From Actinernus sp. WN-2022 (lineage: Eukaryota; Cnidaria; Anthozoa; Actiniaria; Actinernidae): a stretch of DNA of 64,000 nt. Below, piece by piece: positions 1 through 13,500 of the stretch; positions within the stretch are counted from its first letter, which is position 1; the number at the start of each line of letters is the position of its first letter. A program made the position numbers and the translations under genes. The notes under the pieces are model-generated. The model was not told where the DNA came from, ran no database searches, and saw only the letters and a list, made by a program, of their open reading frames with translations. Location: contig JAOWCC010001501.1 in assembly GCA_030867875.1 (NCBI GenBank), positions 15,591,524 through 15,655,523 on the forward strand, written 5' to 3'.

Positions 1-1542
1 AAACACAAGCATAAACACTCCAAGAGCAAGAAAAAGCACAAGAAACGTAGACATCGATCGAAATCGAGGTCAACATCTCGATCGCGAAGTCGTTCGAAAT
101 CTAGGTCGAAGTCACCAGATGGGATTGCAATGAATGAATCTAAAGTTACAGAAGGGGAAAGTGAATCTATCCGGAAAAACGATTCGGTGGACGAAGGAAG
201 ATTTTATGGACCTGTTGAGCTGAGCTCTAAACCTGAAGACAAAGCTGAGTCCTCCAATATGAGATCAAGATCACACACTCGCTCAAATTCCAGGTCCCTG
301 TCTAAGAGCGTAAGCCCAACTGCATCAAAGTCAAATCCTGTAAGATCGAGGTCACAATCAATACCAGACACGAACACAGACACTCCTTCTAAAAGGTCGC
401 ATTCTAATTCTAGAAGTAGGACCCAGTCATCTAAAAAGAAGATACCTCACAAGTCAAGGTCTAGATCTACATCACGCAAGGATAAGCAAAAGGCTGGAAG
501 TGTGTCATCCAAAAGTCGTAGCCGCTCTCAGTCTCATTCAAGGAAATCTCGTTCTGTTTCAAGATCACGTTCACATAGACACAAATCTAGAAGTAGATCA
601 CCGAGCAGTCCTAGCAAATCCCCAGGAAGAAAACATATATCTCGTAGAAGCAGAAGTAAAACGCCAATACATAGCAAAGGAAGTAGATCGCGAGGAAGAA
701 GCTACAGCAGGTCTCCTAGGAGAAGTCCTAGCAAATCCCCAAGAAGAAAACATATATCTCGTAGAAGCAGAAGTAGAACGCCAAGACATAGAAAAGGAAG
801 TAGATCACGAGGAAGAAGCTACAGTAGGTCTCCAAGGAGAAGTGGTAGGAGTCCTCCTTCACGTAATGTTATATATTCAAGAAATAGAAGGGATAGAAGA
901 TCACAATCTCGGTCTCTAAGAAAGAAAGGATCACCATCGAGGATGTTAAGTTCAAGATCACACCACAGAAGCCTACGCAGCAGTTCACGGACCCCAAGGA
1001 AGGGAACAAGATATAATAATTGGGGGGCTAGGTCAAGATCTCCTAAGAAGGGTAGGAGTAGGTACAGAAGCCGATCAATATCACCAAGAAGACAAGGGCA
1101 AAGTCGATCCAGATCTTGTTCACCAAAGAGAGGAAGAAACAGAAGCAGATCAAGATCACTTGAAAGAAGTAAAAGGAAGTCTAGGTCCAAATCTAATGAA
1201 AAAGCAAATGACGATGACTTATCGAAGTACATGGTTGATTCTACTGACATTCCTGTGGTTGGAGGAGCAGCTGTTCCACCAGTTGTACATGTACCTGAAA
1301 AACCTTCAACTGTAGAGTTAGTGGGGCCTGCACCAAAAGTTGGTTCTTCTGGAGGAAAGAAGACAATTGCTGAATTGACAGCCTTTTGTAAGAGGTTAAC
1401 TGAGGCCAGGGGAATTGAATCTAAAGATAGCCAAAATGGAAATGATTCAAACCATAATGATGAAGGAGAAAGTGTTACCATCAGTCATCCCTTCCTGGTT
1501 AAAGCAAAACCTGATTTCCTTATTCCATCTGTGATATTTCCA
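1..1542 (+). CDS. SON: SON exon: Lys/His-rich stretch and RS domain (5' end outside window)
   Basis: Frame 1 is open from base 1 to the donor CCA|GTAAGT at 1543 and ends in phase 0 after Pro. It encodes a KHKHKHSKSKKKHKK-type basic start, then hundreds of residues rich in RS/SR/RSRSRS dipeptides, then a non-RS tail with KKTIAELTAFCKRLTEARG, which matches the conserved SON segment before the G-patch region. RS domains are phosphorylated by SR-protein kinases and mediate speckle targeting; this is family knowledge. The open frame runs past the donor to a stop at 1620, but the strong donor and the downstream SON exons show that this tail is intronic. The exon may extend further upstream. Confidence 0.92.
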
Positions 1543-4500
1543 GTAAGTTGGAGAATAATTATTTGTTTTTTAACTCCCCAGGGGGGGGCAAAATTATCAA
1601 TTCTGGCACATTTTTATTGATGACTTCTGGGGCCTTGTTCCCCCTCCCTACACCACTGGCAAGCCCTGTATGTACATGTAGTGTTCTTTAGTCATTTTTC
1701 ATTAGATGTTGAAATAGTGGAAGTAGCTGGTGTCTGTCCACAAGTACAATGGAAATCTGTCTTTTTCTCAAGATAAAAGACATGTTTAAGATGTGTCTCA
1801 ACAAGGCTGGTGACGTCTATGCTGAGGAACAAACTGTAACAACCACTTCAATGAAAGTGACAAAAGTGTTTGTAGTCTCAGAAAAAGGGAAAGAATTTCG
1901 ATCAAGGTCCTAGCTAATAAATCAGCTCAAATCGCAAAGTCAGATATACTCTCGTCTCCAGGCTTTTCTGTGTTTGAGCGGCTGGATATTGTGATGTCAC
2001 TGCTTCAGTTTAGCCCCACACCACCTCCCGGTTAACTCGGTGGCTAAGCACCAGTGTGTTATGCAGGATGTTGTGGGTTCAAACCCTGGCCAGACCAACA
2101 CTCGGGTCTTATAGTGCGACTATTTTAAGCAGGGCCACTTAGACAACGAGAACCAATCACATTGCAGAACGAAAACAAAGCATTCCAACTTCGGTTATTT
2201 GAGCAAATCATTGTTGAGTACAACACAATAGCATTTCAACTAACTCAAAGTTGGAATTATTTGTTTTCGTTCTACAATATGATTGGTTCTCGTTGTCTAA
2301 GTGGCCCCGCTTTTCAGTAGTCGCACTGTAAAATAGCTGAGTAGAATGTGCTGCATTTACATAATCGAACAGTAAACGGTTAGACCTTCACATCTCGGAC
2401 AAGGACATAAAACCATAGGACCTACAGTGTACATTACATGTACATGTAGTCTTGAAACAGAGGGCCATGTGGAAGATTATTGAGCTACATGTCAGCAGTA
2501 AATGTGTTACCCTCTATAAATAGAGTGCCATTACTTTAGAAGCCTTGCCAAAACCTCTTTAAAGTGAAATCAAGAGGTATTAATATGAAATATGTGTGTG
2601 AAACCTAATTGTCAATCTACAAATTTGCTGTAAGTGTAAGTTAGTAATAATAATTGTTTCTTCATTAAAATTTATCAATGGACTAAATTAAAACTGCTTT
2701 GGTACTATTAAAGTTCCAAGAAATTTCTAATTTTCAAGTTTATCTAATTTGCTCCTTATCCTAAAAAGTGGCTGCATGGCCCCTAAAAAAATAGATAGGA
2801 ATTCCTATATTAAATCCTCTGAAGCTATATTTTTATTACAGTTTTTGTTGAAGTGTGACCTGTGTCTTTTTTGTAAAATTGCATTTAGCTGACTGTTTAT
2901 CAGACATGGAATCTAGTCTCCTACAAAGCTTATACTGCATAGACTTAGTTAAATTTTGATTGATGGTCAGCTACTGGTAAATGCCATTTCCAAACAAGAC
3001 TTGGAACTTTCAGAGTTGCACTTCAACAAAAACAGTAATAAACCATCATTTACTAAAATAATAGTGTACTGTACATTGTTTTGTATGATCAGGTGAAGGC
3101 TTTACCTCCTACAACAGATCCCAATAAGCCTCTTACTGAACAGTTCCCAGTGTCCTGTGGATCTAAACATCACGAGAAAGAGGATGATGACACTGCTGAT
3201 GACATAATCAACGATGTGGATGGAACACTACAACACACTCCACAGGTCTTTGAACAACCTGTGGTCCAAGTGGTATGACTCTATACTATAAGCCACTTTT
3301 GATAGAGCAGATTTTGCATAAGTGGACAAGTTACAGCAATAATGGTTACTCAACAACATGCTGTGATATTGAAATACATTGTAGTTTCCCATTGCTTTTG
3401 TCTTCCTGATCCAATCAAAGTACAGTACCAGCAGGAATTATAGGGACATTTACCGCGGCTGTGTTGCATGCAATGCCTGCGGTTTTACTGCGAAAAACCG
3501 TGGTCACTTTTGAGGTAACCGTGGTCACTTTTTCATGCCGCGACGCTAACCGCGACCTCGTGTAACATGTACATGTACATCTCATACATTTTATTTTGAA
3601 GCAGTTGGCTTTGTTAGAATGTAAATGGCGGTCTCGAGTAAGAAAGACAACTTACGAAAGTTAACAGAAGATTGTTAGCGTGCCGTGTGTTAAGAAATGC
3701 TTATTTTGAAGAAGTTGGCTTCGTTAGTTAATAAGAACGTGAATGGCGGTCTTGAGTAGAAAGACGACTGATGAAGTGTGATCAAGAACTAAAGTTAGCG
3801 CCCCGTGTCTTACGAAATGTATATTTTGAAGCAGTTGGCTTCGTTAGTTAATCAGAATGCGAACGGCGGTCTCGAGTAAGAAAGACAACTTACGAAAATT
3901 AACAGAAGATTGTTAGCGTGCCGTGGCTTAAGAAATGTTTATTTTGAAGCAGTTGGCTTCGTTACAGTATGGTGCAAAAGTCATGCAAACATATTTCGCT
4001 CTTTGTTCAGCGACATTTCGACGATATTTCCCTTATTGTCAAACGAAAATTCGGACCGAGTTATCGAAGTATCAAAATTTCGGCAAACGTGTGTGTTCAT
4101 TGCACAATTTCGTATTTTAACCTTTCTTTCACCAGGATTAACGCGTGACAAATTCGAATTCATAACAGTTTTACAAACGTACAGTAAGATGGTTTTGGTA
4201 AATACCCTGCGTGCCAGAGGTGTCAAAAAGTCAAGATTCTTACTGCGCAGTATAATAAAAGTTCCTGTCAATCGTGAACTGTCAGCCAGATGCGTGTCTC
4301 ATTTTTGACACAAATACCGCGGGTGCAAGTAATTTCCATTTACGCGAATTGACTGATCTGATGCATTAAAGCTCTTAATCCAAAAGGAATTGCACTTTCT
4401 GGTAAGAGTATAGAAGTTTTTGCACATCTTCAATATGACAAACGTTGCTTCAAAACTCTGTCGATGTTCTGTAAAAAAATCAGACTGACACGTTCCGATT

Positions 4501-7500
4501 CCAAGAAGAGTTGAGAATTTAATACGCAAACATTTACAATGATTAATTCTGCCGAAACCTTTTAATACTAGTAACAAGACAAGGATCTGCCGTAAATATG
4601 AAACTGCACTGAAGCAAAAGTTTATTTGGTGTTATACTTCGTTAGTTAATAAGAACGCCAACGGCGGTCTCGAGTAAGAAAGACAACTTACGAAAGTTAA
4701 CAGAAGATTGTTTACGAGAAGTTTAATGCCAGTGATCGTTCTTTGGGTGATTAGGCTCAATGCATAAGCTGTTTGTCATCCATCACATTCAAAGCTTTCA
4801 AGTACGAAGACTGCTAACAACATACATGTATTTCCATTGTGGCACCGCGGCAAGCGCCTCGGTTTATCACCTCAGTTTGCAACCGCGGCGTCCTCAAAAA
4901 CTACCGTGGTCATTTGTTCGGTGACTGCGGTCATTTGTTCGGTGACCGTGGTGCCATACTGCGGCTCCGCGTCTGTTGCACGAGGTTTTTCCAAGGTTGG
5001 ATGTCCCTATAATTCCCGGCAGTACTGTACAGAGTTATGGTACAGTAAGTTAAATTCTGGTTATAGTAAGGCTACAGGCATGCCATATTTTTGTCCCACT
5101 CATACAAAATCTGCTCTATATCTAAAGTTACATGGTTTATGGTTGGTGGTATTCATATGATTGGTATATACATGACGTTGTGCCCCATGTATTTTTGGTC
5201 ACATGGTGCCATATTTGTGTTTGGCATGAGTTATGTGCGATTTACTGTCAAGCATGACCTTCATCCCTTTGTTTTTTTGTGTGTTTTTTATGCAAAAAAT
5301 CGGGTCAGTCGGACGATAAGAAATGGAAAAAAAGTAGGGATTGCCTAATTGGGCAAATATTTTCGTGTAATTTCCAAAATTCCGCATCCTATCAGATGCC
5401 CAGTCTGCAAGTGGTTTGTCAGATAAACTTGAAAGCCTTGGCATCATTTCATGCATGTGTTTCTTTACAGACTGAAATACTAGAAAAACATTGCTTCTTG
5501 TATAAAAATACAAGGACCCAGTTTGCATTTGTAAAAACATATAATATATGAAAATAATAGAAATGAGTTTCATGTAAGTTGCTTGGTTATTTCTTCACAT
5601 TAATTTTACAAAGGCTATTGATCGAGAGATCCTTACAAAACTTGAAGAAAATATAGACTACTGTTAATTGCTTTGGAAATGGTTGTCCGAGGTAAGAACT
5701 ACTTTCTCCGATTAGTAGATGAGTGGAAGTTTTTTGCTCTGACTGGATATTTGGTTCTTGTTGTCCAAGTGGCCCAGGTTACAGTAGTCACACAGTAATA
5801 GAGCAGATTTTGTATGAGTGGGACAAACTACGACATGTCCATAACAATGTTGTGCTGTAACTCTGTGATTTGATTGGATCAGTAGGTCAAAAACAATGGG
5901 AAACCATTTCAACGTCACTGCATGCCGTACGGTAAAGTCAGTGCTGTAGTTTGTCCCACTCATACACAAAATCTGCTCTACACCTTATGCAACTGTAGTC
6001 ACATACAATCATGTTTATTCAGGGCTTAATATTACTTTCTTTTCAATATTATTGTTCCTTGAGGGTCGTTAGAATTATTAAAAAAACTTGGTATGGGTAT
6101 TGTTGATTGAAGTGCAATGGTTATTTGAGTACATGTAGTCTGCACAATATCAAGTCACTCAAATTTGTTGCATTGTAATTATATCAGGTGCAGTACGACT
6201 ACAAGAAATCAAGTAATTTAGAACAACAAATTCCACATAATGTTGCTATTCATTGTGAATAGTTAGGTAATTAATGTCATTCTACATGTGAAAATAATAA
6301 AGTCATCTATTTGTAATTCTCAATAACAAACCAGTGGAGACGGCTGAAATTCAGGCTAAATTCTCAATACAATATTTTCGATTGTGGGCGTAAACTACAG
6401 ACAACCATTTTCTAGTATTAGTGAGCTGCCACTGTGCTAGTGCTCATTTTCTACATCTTGAAGGAGACTGAAACTTATAATGGCAAGCCACAAAGAAACA
6501 TGCAATGTCCACTCATTTTTTTCTATCATTGGGCAAGATTAATTTTCATTCCCAAATAATTCTTAAAAGTACTCATGCTCCTGATCGTGACCGAGTGAAA
6601 GTGACGATGCTGATGCCAAGAACTGAGGAACAACAACAACAATTACATTTATTTTCTCATAAGATGATGGAAATGTCTACGAGTAATAAGGCATAATAAG
6701 AAATACAATGATGAGAAGGTAGGTCCTTAAGGTAACCTTAGGGTTATCTTAATACATTTTATCATAAAAATCGAAATCTTGGTTATTTTCATTTAAAATC
6801 ACTACATTGAATCCACACATGGAGATAATTGTTTGCAGCAAGTTTCAATGTGTAACTATTTTCCAGACAGGAGCTAGGAGCAGAAATCAAATGCACTTCT
6901 GTCTCAGTTGGTTGTCTATTTTTAAGAACCAAGGCCTAATGTATGGGGGGTGGTCAAATACTAAACTTTATCAAAATGAGTTGCGATAACCACTAGATAT
7001 GTATATTTCTGTTGTGGTGATCTTATTTTAATGGGCATATTGGTATACATTCCACCATGTGACTTACCACGCCCATTTCTATGCCACACTTGCAGAATTG
7101 CATTTAATTCATAAATAAATAGTAAAAAATATTCTCCTTTCCAGAATATAGTGTTAACCACCATCAAATTGGCATTTGACAACAGTCCATGCAAACGTTC
7201 AGTAAAAAAAAATGTAGCGCAAACGGCAAAGGCCACACGACATGCCTGGTGTTTTGTTTAACCCTTTGAGCCCCGTGGGCTTTTAACTGATTTTTGGCTC
7301 ATTCTAGACTGCAACAAACCCTCCCCCCCTAAGAAAGCTGTAGTCACTGTTACCATGGAATTTTCATCTGACCAACAATACTGGGGGCTCAAAGTTTTTT
7401 GTCGGCCATTTTGGATACGTTGACGTCGCATTGCTATGGAGCTGGAGGGAAGTTTGTTTGGGGGAAAAGAGAATTTAAGGCTTTTTAAAGCCTTTTTCTC

Positions 7501-10500
7501 CATTTATAGAGTGCTGGAGGACATCATTAAGTCTGATGAGAGCTTCAATCAGCACTTTCTCAAAGAACCGAGTTTGTGCCAGTTTATTGTGACAGAGAAA
7601 GAGCCTTATTTCCCACTCGTGAATGGGCCAGGACGTCTTCCGTCACTTTAGCGTGGGCTTTATAAATGGGAGTCTGGAGCCACCTATCATAGCTTCTTTG
7701 GAATATTGGACAACATTTACTTGCCATTGATTCCAATATGAAGGTATTAGGTCGAAATGGCTTTAGACTTAGTATATATTTTGAATGAAGATGGGGGAAG
7801 GGCCATGTCGCTGTTTGGTAGGATTTCCCGGCATGCTTTGCGGTCGTTATGGATGAATTCAGCTTGCTGTAAAGTGCTTGTGGACAGAATGGCTTGGTTC
7901 TGGGCCAGTTTAGGTGTTGGGGGACAGAAAGTGAGGTTAGTGCAAACATGAAACTCTAAATTTTATGTGAAATATGCATTTTTGTGAGAAAATTTAGAAT
8001 CTGAGGGGAAATATTTTTTTTCTGTAACTGTCATTTTAGTCCCTTTTTCTGAAGTGAAATAATGTCAACTATACTTAACTTATGCAAAGAAAGGGGGATT
8101 TAGATGAAATTATTCATTTTTAATATGCCTAATGCAGTTCAATAGGATCATTGGTCTATACATTAAGGTGTGTGGGAATCTCAGGGCATTGCTATTTGAA
8201 CTTAGTCAGATTTATACCCTCAAAGCAAGTAACCAGTAATAGTGCCATATGGCACTCTTGGGGCTTAAAGGGTTAAGCCAGGACCACCTCAGATGGAAAA
8301 CACTGAAGCAAGATCTAGCTTGCATGGATATATAATGGTACCAATAAAGGGGAAGGGAAAGAAAGAATGCCACTTGCATGTAAGTATACTCTCTCAGTTC
8401 TGGACCAAATTTAGTTTATTTTATAAACTTGCAATAATGATTTATAAATACACTACTCTATACATAATATCATTATGTCAGTTCTAAAAAAAAAACATTA
8501 AGATAATACACTGTAGAATGCCTGAACCCAGAGATAATAATAAAATACAAAAGAGGTACAGGCCAGATGTAAATAGACCCGGGAAATAGAACAAAATAAA
8601 AAGTCAATAAGTGTGTTACATGTAGGTGGTAACTGTCTTGTGTTTAGGAAAGATTGGTTTTTACCAGTGTCAATAACACGCCACAGATAAATATGCGATT
8701 TCCACATCAGAGTCATTTATCGTTCGTTTGAAAAAATCTTCATTTCAGATTACTTACTCAGTTTATACTCACTCACTGCATGCTAGATTTTCGTTCCTGA
8801 ATTTATAAACATTTAAATACATGTGCATGCATATAAATTATAATATTTTAAAAGGCCCCTGTCAGTCAGATAACTGAGAAATCGGGTCGTTTCTACTGTA
8901 CTTTCGAGAGGTTAATAACAATAAATAACAACACAACAACAGTCAATTGGTATAAAGGTTATCATGTTCAGATTAGCGGCTACTTACATTTACAAGCTGT
9001 TGTCTTTATAGTCAGTGCTGATCGCAGAGCAGACTGTCACTAGTGTATCTTAAAGCATGTCGCATAATATGTGATAAATTCCCATCCAAAGCCCGTGAAA
9101 CACCTCTCAGCTTTAGAAAAGACAAAAATCTTGGTATTGCACTTGAAGGAACCTTTGGTTTACACAAAAAAACAGCTGATATTAAAGGTTTTGCTAAGTC
9201 AAAACTCCCACTCGCCGCCATCTTGAAATGGCTGGCGCAACGTACGTGTCACGTGACCAGTCGAAATCTGATTGGTCGACGGCGCCAAAACTCGACACAA
9301 ATCAAAAATCAAAAAAAATATTAACAAATAAAGTCAAAACACTTGCGATTTAAGACTCGAGTAATGAGCTTTAAAGATAGCATATCCACAGTACACCTTC
9401 ATATACAATGAAGCCCTGGCCGCAGCTGATATGGTCTTATTAAGTTGTAGAAGGGAATCCATTTGTAAATCATTTATGCAGTCCATGAAAGAAAATTTAG
9501 ACCATCCCCTATCATTTTTATGTCCTAAGTCAACAACAATCAGAATACCTTATAATTTAAGATCTGGCACTGAAAAGGTGGTGACAAGAACCACTAGAAC
9601 GAAGAGATCCCAGGATTTTGTGACTTTTAGATATTAGGAATAATTTATAGTTATAATTATTGTATAGATTAGTAGCCATTTTCCTGTTTTAATATCACTT
9701 GTTAATTCAGTTTTTAACTGCAAGAGAGTGAAATAAACAATATTATTATTATTACTCAAAATTAACTTTTGAGACTGGTAGTCCATGGGACCAGTAGGTT
9801 TTGAATTTTACTTGTCCATTTATTTTGTCTTTTTTTGTCTATCTATTTGCCTGAAGACTGCTGCTATTCTTTTAGACAAATAAATAAATGAAGTAAGATG
9901 AACAACATTTGTAACACAACAGGTTTATTTACATATTTACAATAGTTATATCACTGACAGTCTGTACATTACACATTAATACAGCAGAAACAGCACAGAC
10001 TGCAGAGAGTGTCATCAAACTCTAACCATTTATATGTTGCTTTCCACGATAGTTGACACTTGCATACTTTCTTAGTCTTCTCTTTGCTATCTCCCAGTTA
10101 GGCTGATTTGCAGTTTCTCCTGTTTCAGAACTTCTCTTTTTTACCGAAAAAGGAGTGCAATGATCCTTGAACAAGCGTTCAATTGGCCATCTTCAAGCCA
10201 GAGAATCTAATTTGCGTATGCCAATTACTTAGTCTCCTTCACACCTGTTCTTAGGTGGCCCCTAAGAACGGGTGCGAAGGAGAGTACCAATTACTCGAAT
10301 GACATGAAAAACCTAACCACCATATTGCAATCCCATGGTGCATTGTGTAACAAGTTGAACTCAGGCCTCTAGCTGTCGTTAGCAAAAAAAACACCTAGCG
10401 CTTCATTCGTGATTGCAATTCGAGGATCTGATGTTGTTATTCTTGAATTTTGTTCTACTTTTGCAAACTCAAACAGAATATCATTTAGGGGAGAAGAAAA

Positions 10501-13500
10501 TTTTGTCGTCCAGAGGACAAATTTAAAAAAAATGTCTAGTCTTTAGTGTTTTTTCTCGTTTGGGACGAGTGAACAACCATTAAGTTTGAGCACTGGGATA
10601 TATTTAGAATTTGTCTCCAATGTAGTGTAGGTGGGTATATATTATAGAGTTTTGGTAAGATGTTTAGAAGGTTGCCTACAACTTTCACAGACATGTATTT
10701 TTCCTGGTTTCTGGCCTCTACATACATCCCTGATATTCATTAGTCAGAATTGATCGACCCTTGCATTGTCAAACATTTAAATATGGTATGGTATAATTGG
10801 TGTATATGGTATGGTATTTTTATTTTAAAAATGTTCTTCCAGAGAGCCGTGTATATATACTATTTACAATATGAGTGGCAATGTTGTATCGGATATACAA
10901 TGGCGAGCCGCTTCAGTGAGCCATTGTACATCCAATACAACATTGCCACGACATTGCCACGAATGTTGTAATGTACTTATGTACCACATAAAATTTGAAA
11001 CTTTGATTTCTCCCACCTTGCTATCGATGTGGGATGAATTAGTTTCTCACAAAAACATGTCCCATATCGAAGAGACAGTGTATATGCAATAAGAGAGCAG
11101 AGCATAGTGTGCAGAAAAATAGGTCCCACATGGAAGAGATGGTGTGTACACGATAAGAGAGCAGATGTACTTTGTCATTTCACCCGGTTCAGGATAGGGG
11201 AAGTCAGTGATCGGTTGTGAGACCTCCTCATACTAACGCTAGCATGTTAGCATCCTGTATCATTCCATACAGGATTCTAGTTGGCTTATAGGTAGTACTC
11301 TGTATCATTTGATACAGAATACTAATAAGGGCTTATTAGAAATATTCTGTATCATTTAATACAGAATACTAATAGGCTAACTAGAATTTTGTATAGGGTT
11401 TAGAGTGTATCCATGTGACCTGAATGCTGGGTCTGTATTGGCTAGTACCCTTATGAATTATTAATGATATTATAAATATAAATACAATAATATAAGTATG
11501 TGTGTTCACCATAGAAATTGGACATCAGTGATCTTGTGGTGAAAAGAATGGATGCACAGCGACGTCTTCATACCAATCCTCATGATGTAGAAGCCATGCT
11601 AATGGAGCAGGAAATTAACATGAAAATGCAAAACTGGGCCCAGTCTAACATCAAACCTGGCCAGTTCACAGGGCATCTGGCAAAGTCAATGATGTCTAAG
11701 GAACTGCTGACTTCTGGTATACAGGCATGGGCTAAGAAGGTACATGTACATAGGCAAATATTGTAATGTACTTATGAAATGAAACATTTTGGTTTTCAGA
11801 TGAGTTGTATGCTGTATACCAACAATAATATAAATTTCGAGTACAATAAACTATTCATAAGAAAATCATGAAAAACATCCTTTAAATATTATATTTCAGC
11901 CAATCAGAGCTTAGCTTTACTATGAAATACAGGGCAGTATTTCATGGTTTGCAATGTTCATGGCTAGATCAGACCAATCAAAATGCAGGGAATTTTGCAC
12001 CATTTCTTTATCAGCCAATAAGAATTCAAGAATTTTGTATAGTACATAATTAGTTTGCAGACCAAACATCTGCCACTCAAAACTTTTGTTTTCCATGAGA
12101 TTTTGCAGTCTATCGTCCAGTAAGTTACTTTGATTTTGTTAGGGACAAATCTTCCCGTAAATTTGTTATTTATAGGATAATATGGTTATTTCATTCCCTG
12201 CTTGCAGAACCTTATATCCCTCCCTTAATGTAATCAGACTGGCAGGGGAAAGAAGGCTCTGCCCCCAGTCAAAACATTGTTTGATCTAACCATCGTCCAC
12301 AACCATGGACAAATAAATTATGAAAATTTACAGTACACATGTTTGTGTAAAAGATTTGCTGATTTTAATTTGAGACCACTATGATAATGCATACCCACCA
12401 ACGTTGGTCACCAGTTTGCATACTAATTACTGTGGGCTCACTCTCTTCTCATTGGTCAGCCTGTCCATGCATGGCAGAAGTGTTTTCATGTCACTTAGTA
12501 ATGCAACACATGCTCAACAAACAATATTGCGACTGGGCTGGGCAGAGTCAACTTTCGACAGTAGAACGACACATTGTAGACAAGTTTGACATTTGAAAAC
12601 TGCAGAATGACTGCCGTAATTATTTAACATTTCTTAACTATGAGATCTTAAAATATCTCAGATGAATTGGCAACCACATTATGCGGTTTGTAATAAACTC
12701 CAGAACTTAAAGAAGAGCGAGAAGCAATTTTCCCCCGGCAATTTATAGACTTTGAAATCAACAAGGCAGTCAATCTGCGGTTTTAAAATGTCAAACTTTA
12801 GCTTGTCTACAATCATTCTTGCTGCCACCGACAAAAAAATCTACCTGGCGGTATGCGAAACAGTGATCACATGGTACAGAACATTCACATAACATAGGCT
12901 GTAAAAAACTTGGGGTGTTGCAGTTCACTGGGAAGAGTAGTATCATTTCATAAAAATAGAAAAAACTATGGAATACCACCCTGTATTTCATATAAATGCT
13001 GATCTCTGATTGGCTGAAATATAATATTTATACAGTACTGAACCACAACCATTAAACAAACAGACAAGATTGGTGGATTGAAGTGTGAAATGAAAATAAA
13101 CTTTTGTTGTCAAGAACCTGAATGAGTTTTCATTCAAAATTAATATTCAAATTGTGTATTTCCAAGTGAACTTATAATCAGTTAATGAGGTATTCAGGTG
13201 CATGTACATGTAGTTTTCAAGTGCATGCATTACATTAATTTGCATGTTCACTTATTTGCCTGTGGTACATGCAAGAAATTTCATGTTCATTACATGCAAA
13301 AATATTTTCTGGGGCGGTACTGTATCAAGATAAACACTCAAAGTTAAATTCTGTATCTCCACATGGTCATGTGCATGTTCAATAATATTATTTATTATAA
13401 ATAAACAAATAATTTTATAATATTTAGAGATAATCGGCTAACTCTGTTGCCACCCAATTCAGATCATGTGATGTAAACACACATTACTCTGGAGAATTGA

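Larger units (their letters stand above)
3303..5118. mobile_element. Inverted-repeat element split by a later insertion
   Basis: The left end TAGAGCAGATTTTGCATAAG and right end CATACAAAATCTGCTCTA are inverted. The same family is intact and only 182 bp long at 5799-5980, so this copy was enlarged by the inner insertion at 3420-5030. TA occurs at both outer edges, which would fit a Tc1/mariner-type target, but this is weak evidence. Confidence 0.75.

Noticed and set aside
819..1481. 220-codon minus-strand frame opposite the SON RS domain
   Set aside because: Leu/Asp-rich antisense shadow of an RS-repeat exon; the plus-strand frame is clearly the gene.
1543..1620. SON exon extended to the stop at 1620
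   Set aside because: A strong GTAAGT donor and matching downstream exons show this tail is intronic.
2031..2100. Functional tRNA gene
   Set aside because: A and B boxes are present but no convincing cloverleaf; kept only as a SINE-like fragment.
3910..4308. 132-codon plus-strand frame
   Set aside because: Overlaps tandem repeat units inside a foldback, no domain, no splice context.
4837..5573. Several frames of 85-124 codons on both strands
   Set aside because: Lie across foldback ends and intron DNA; no similarity, no conserved start.
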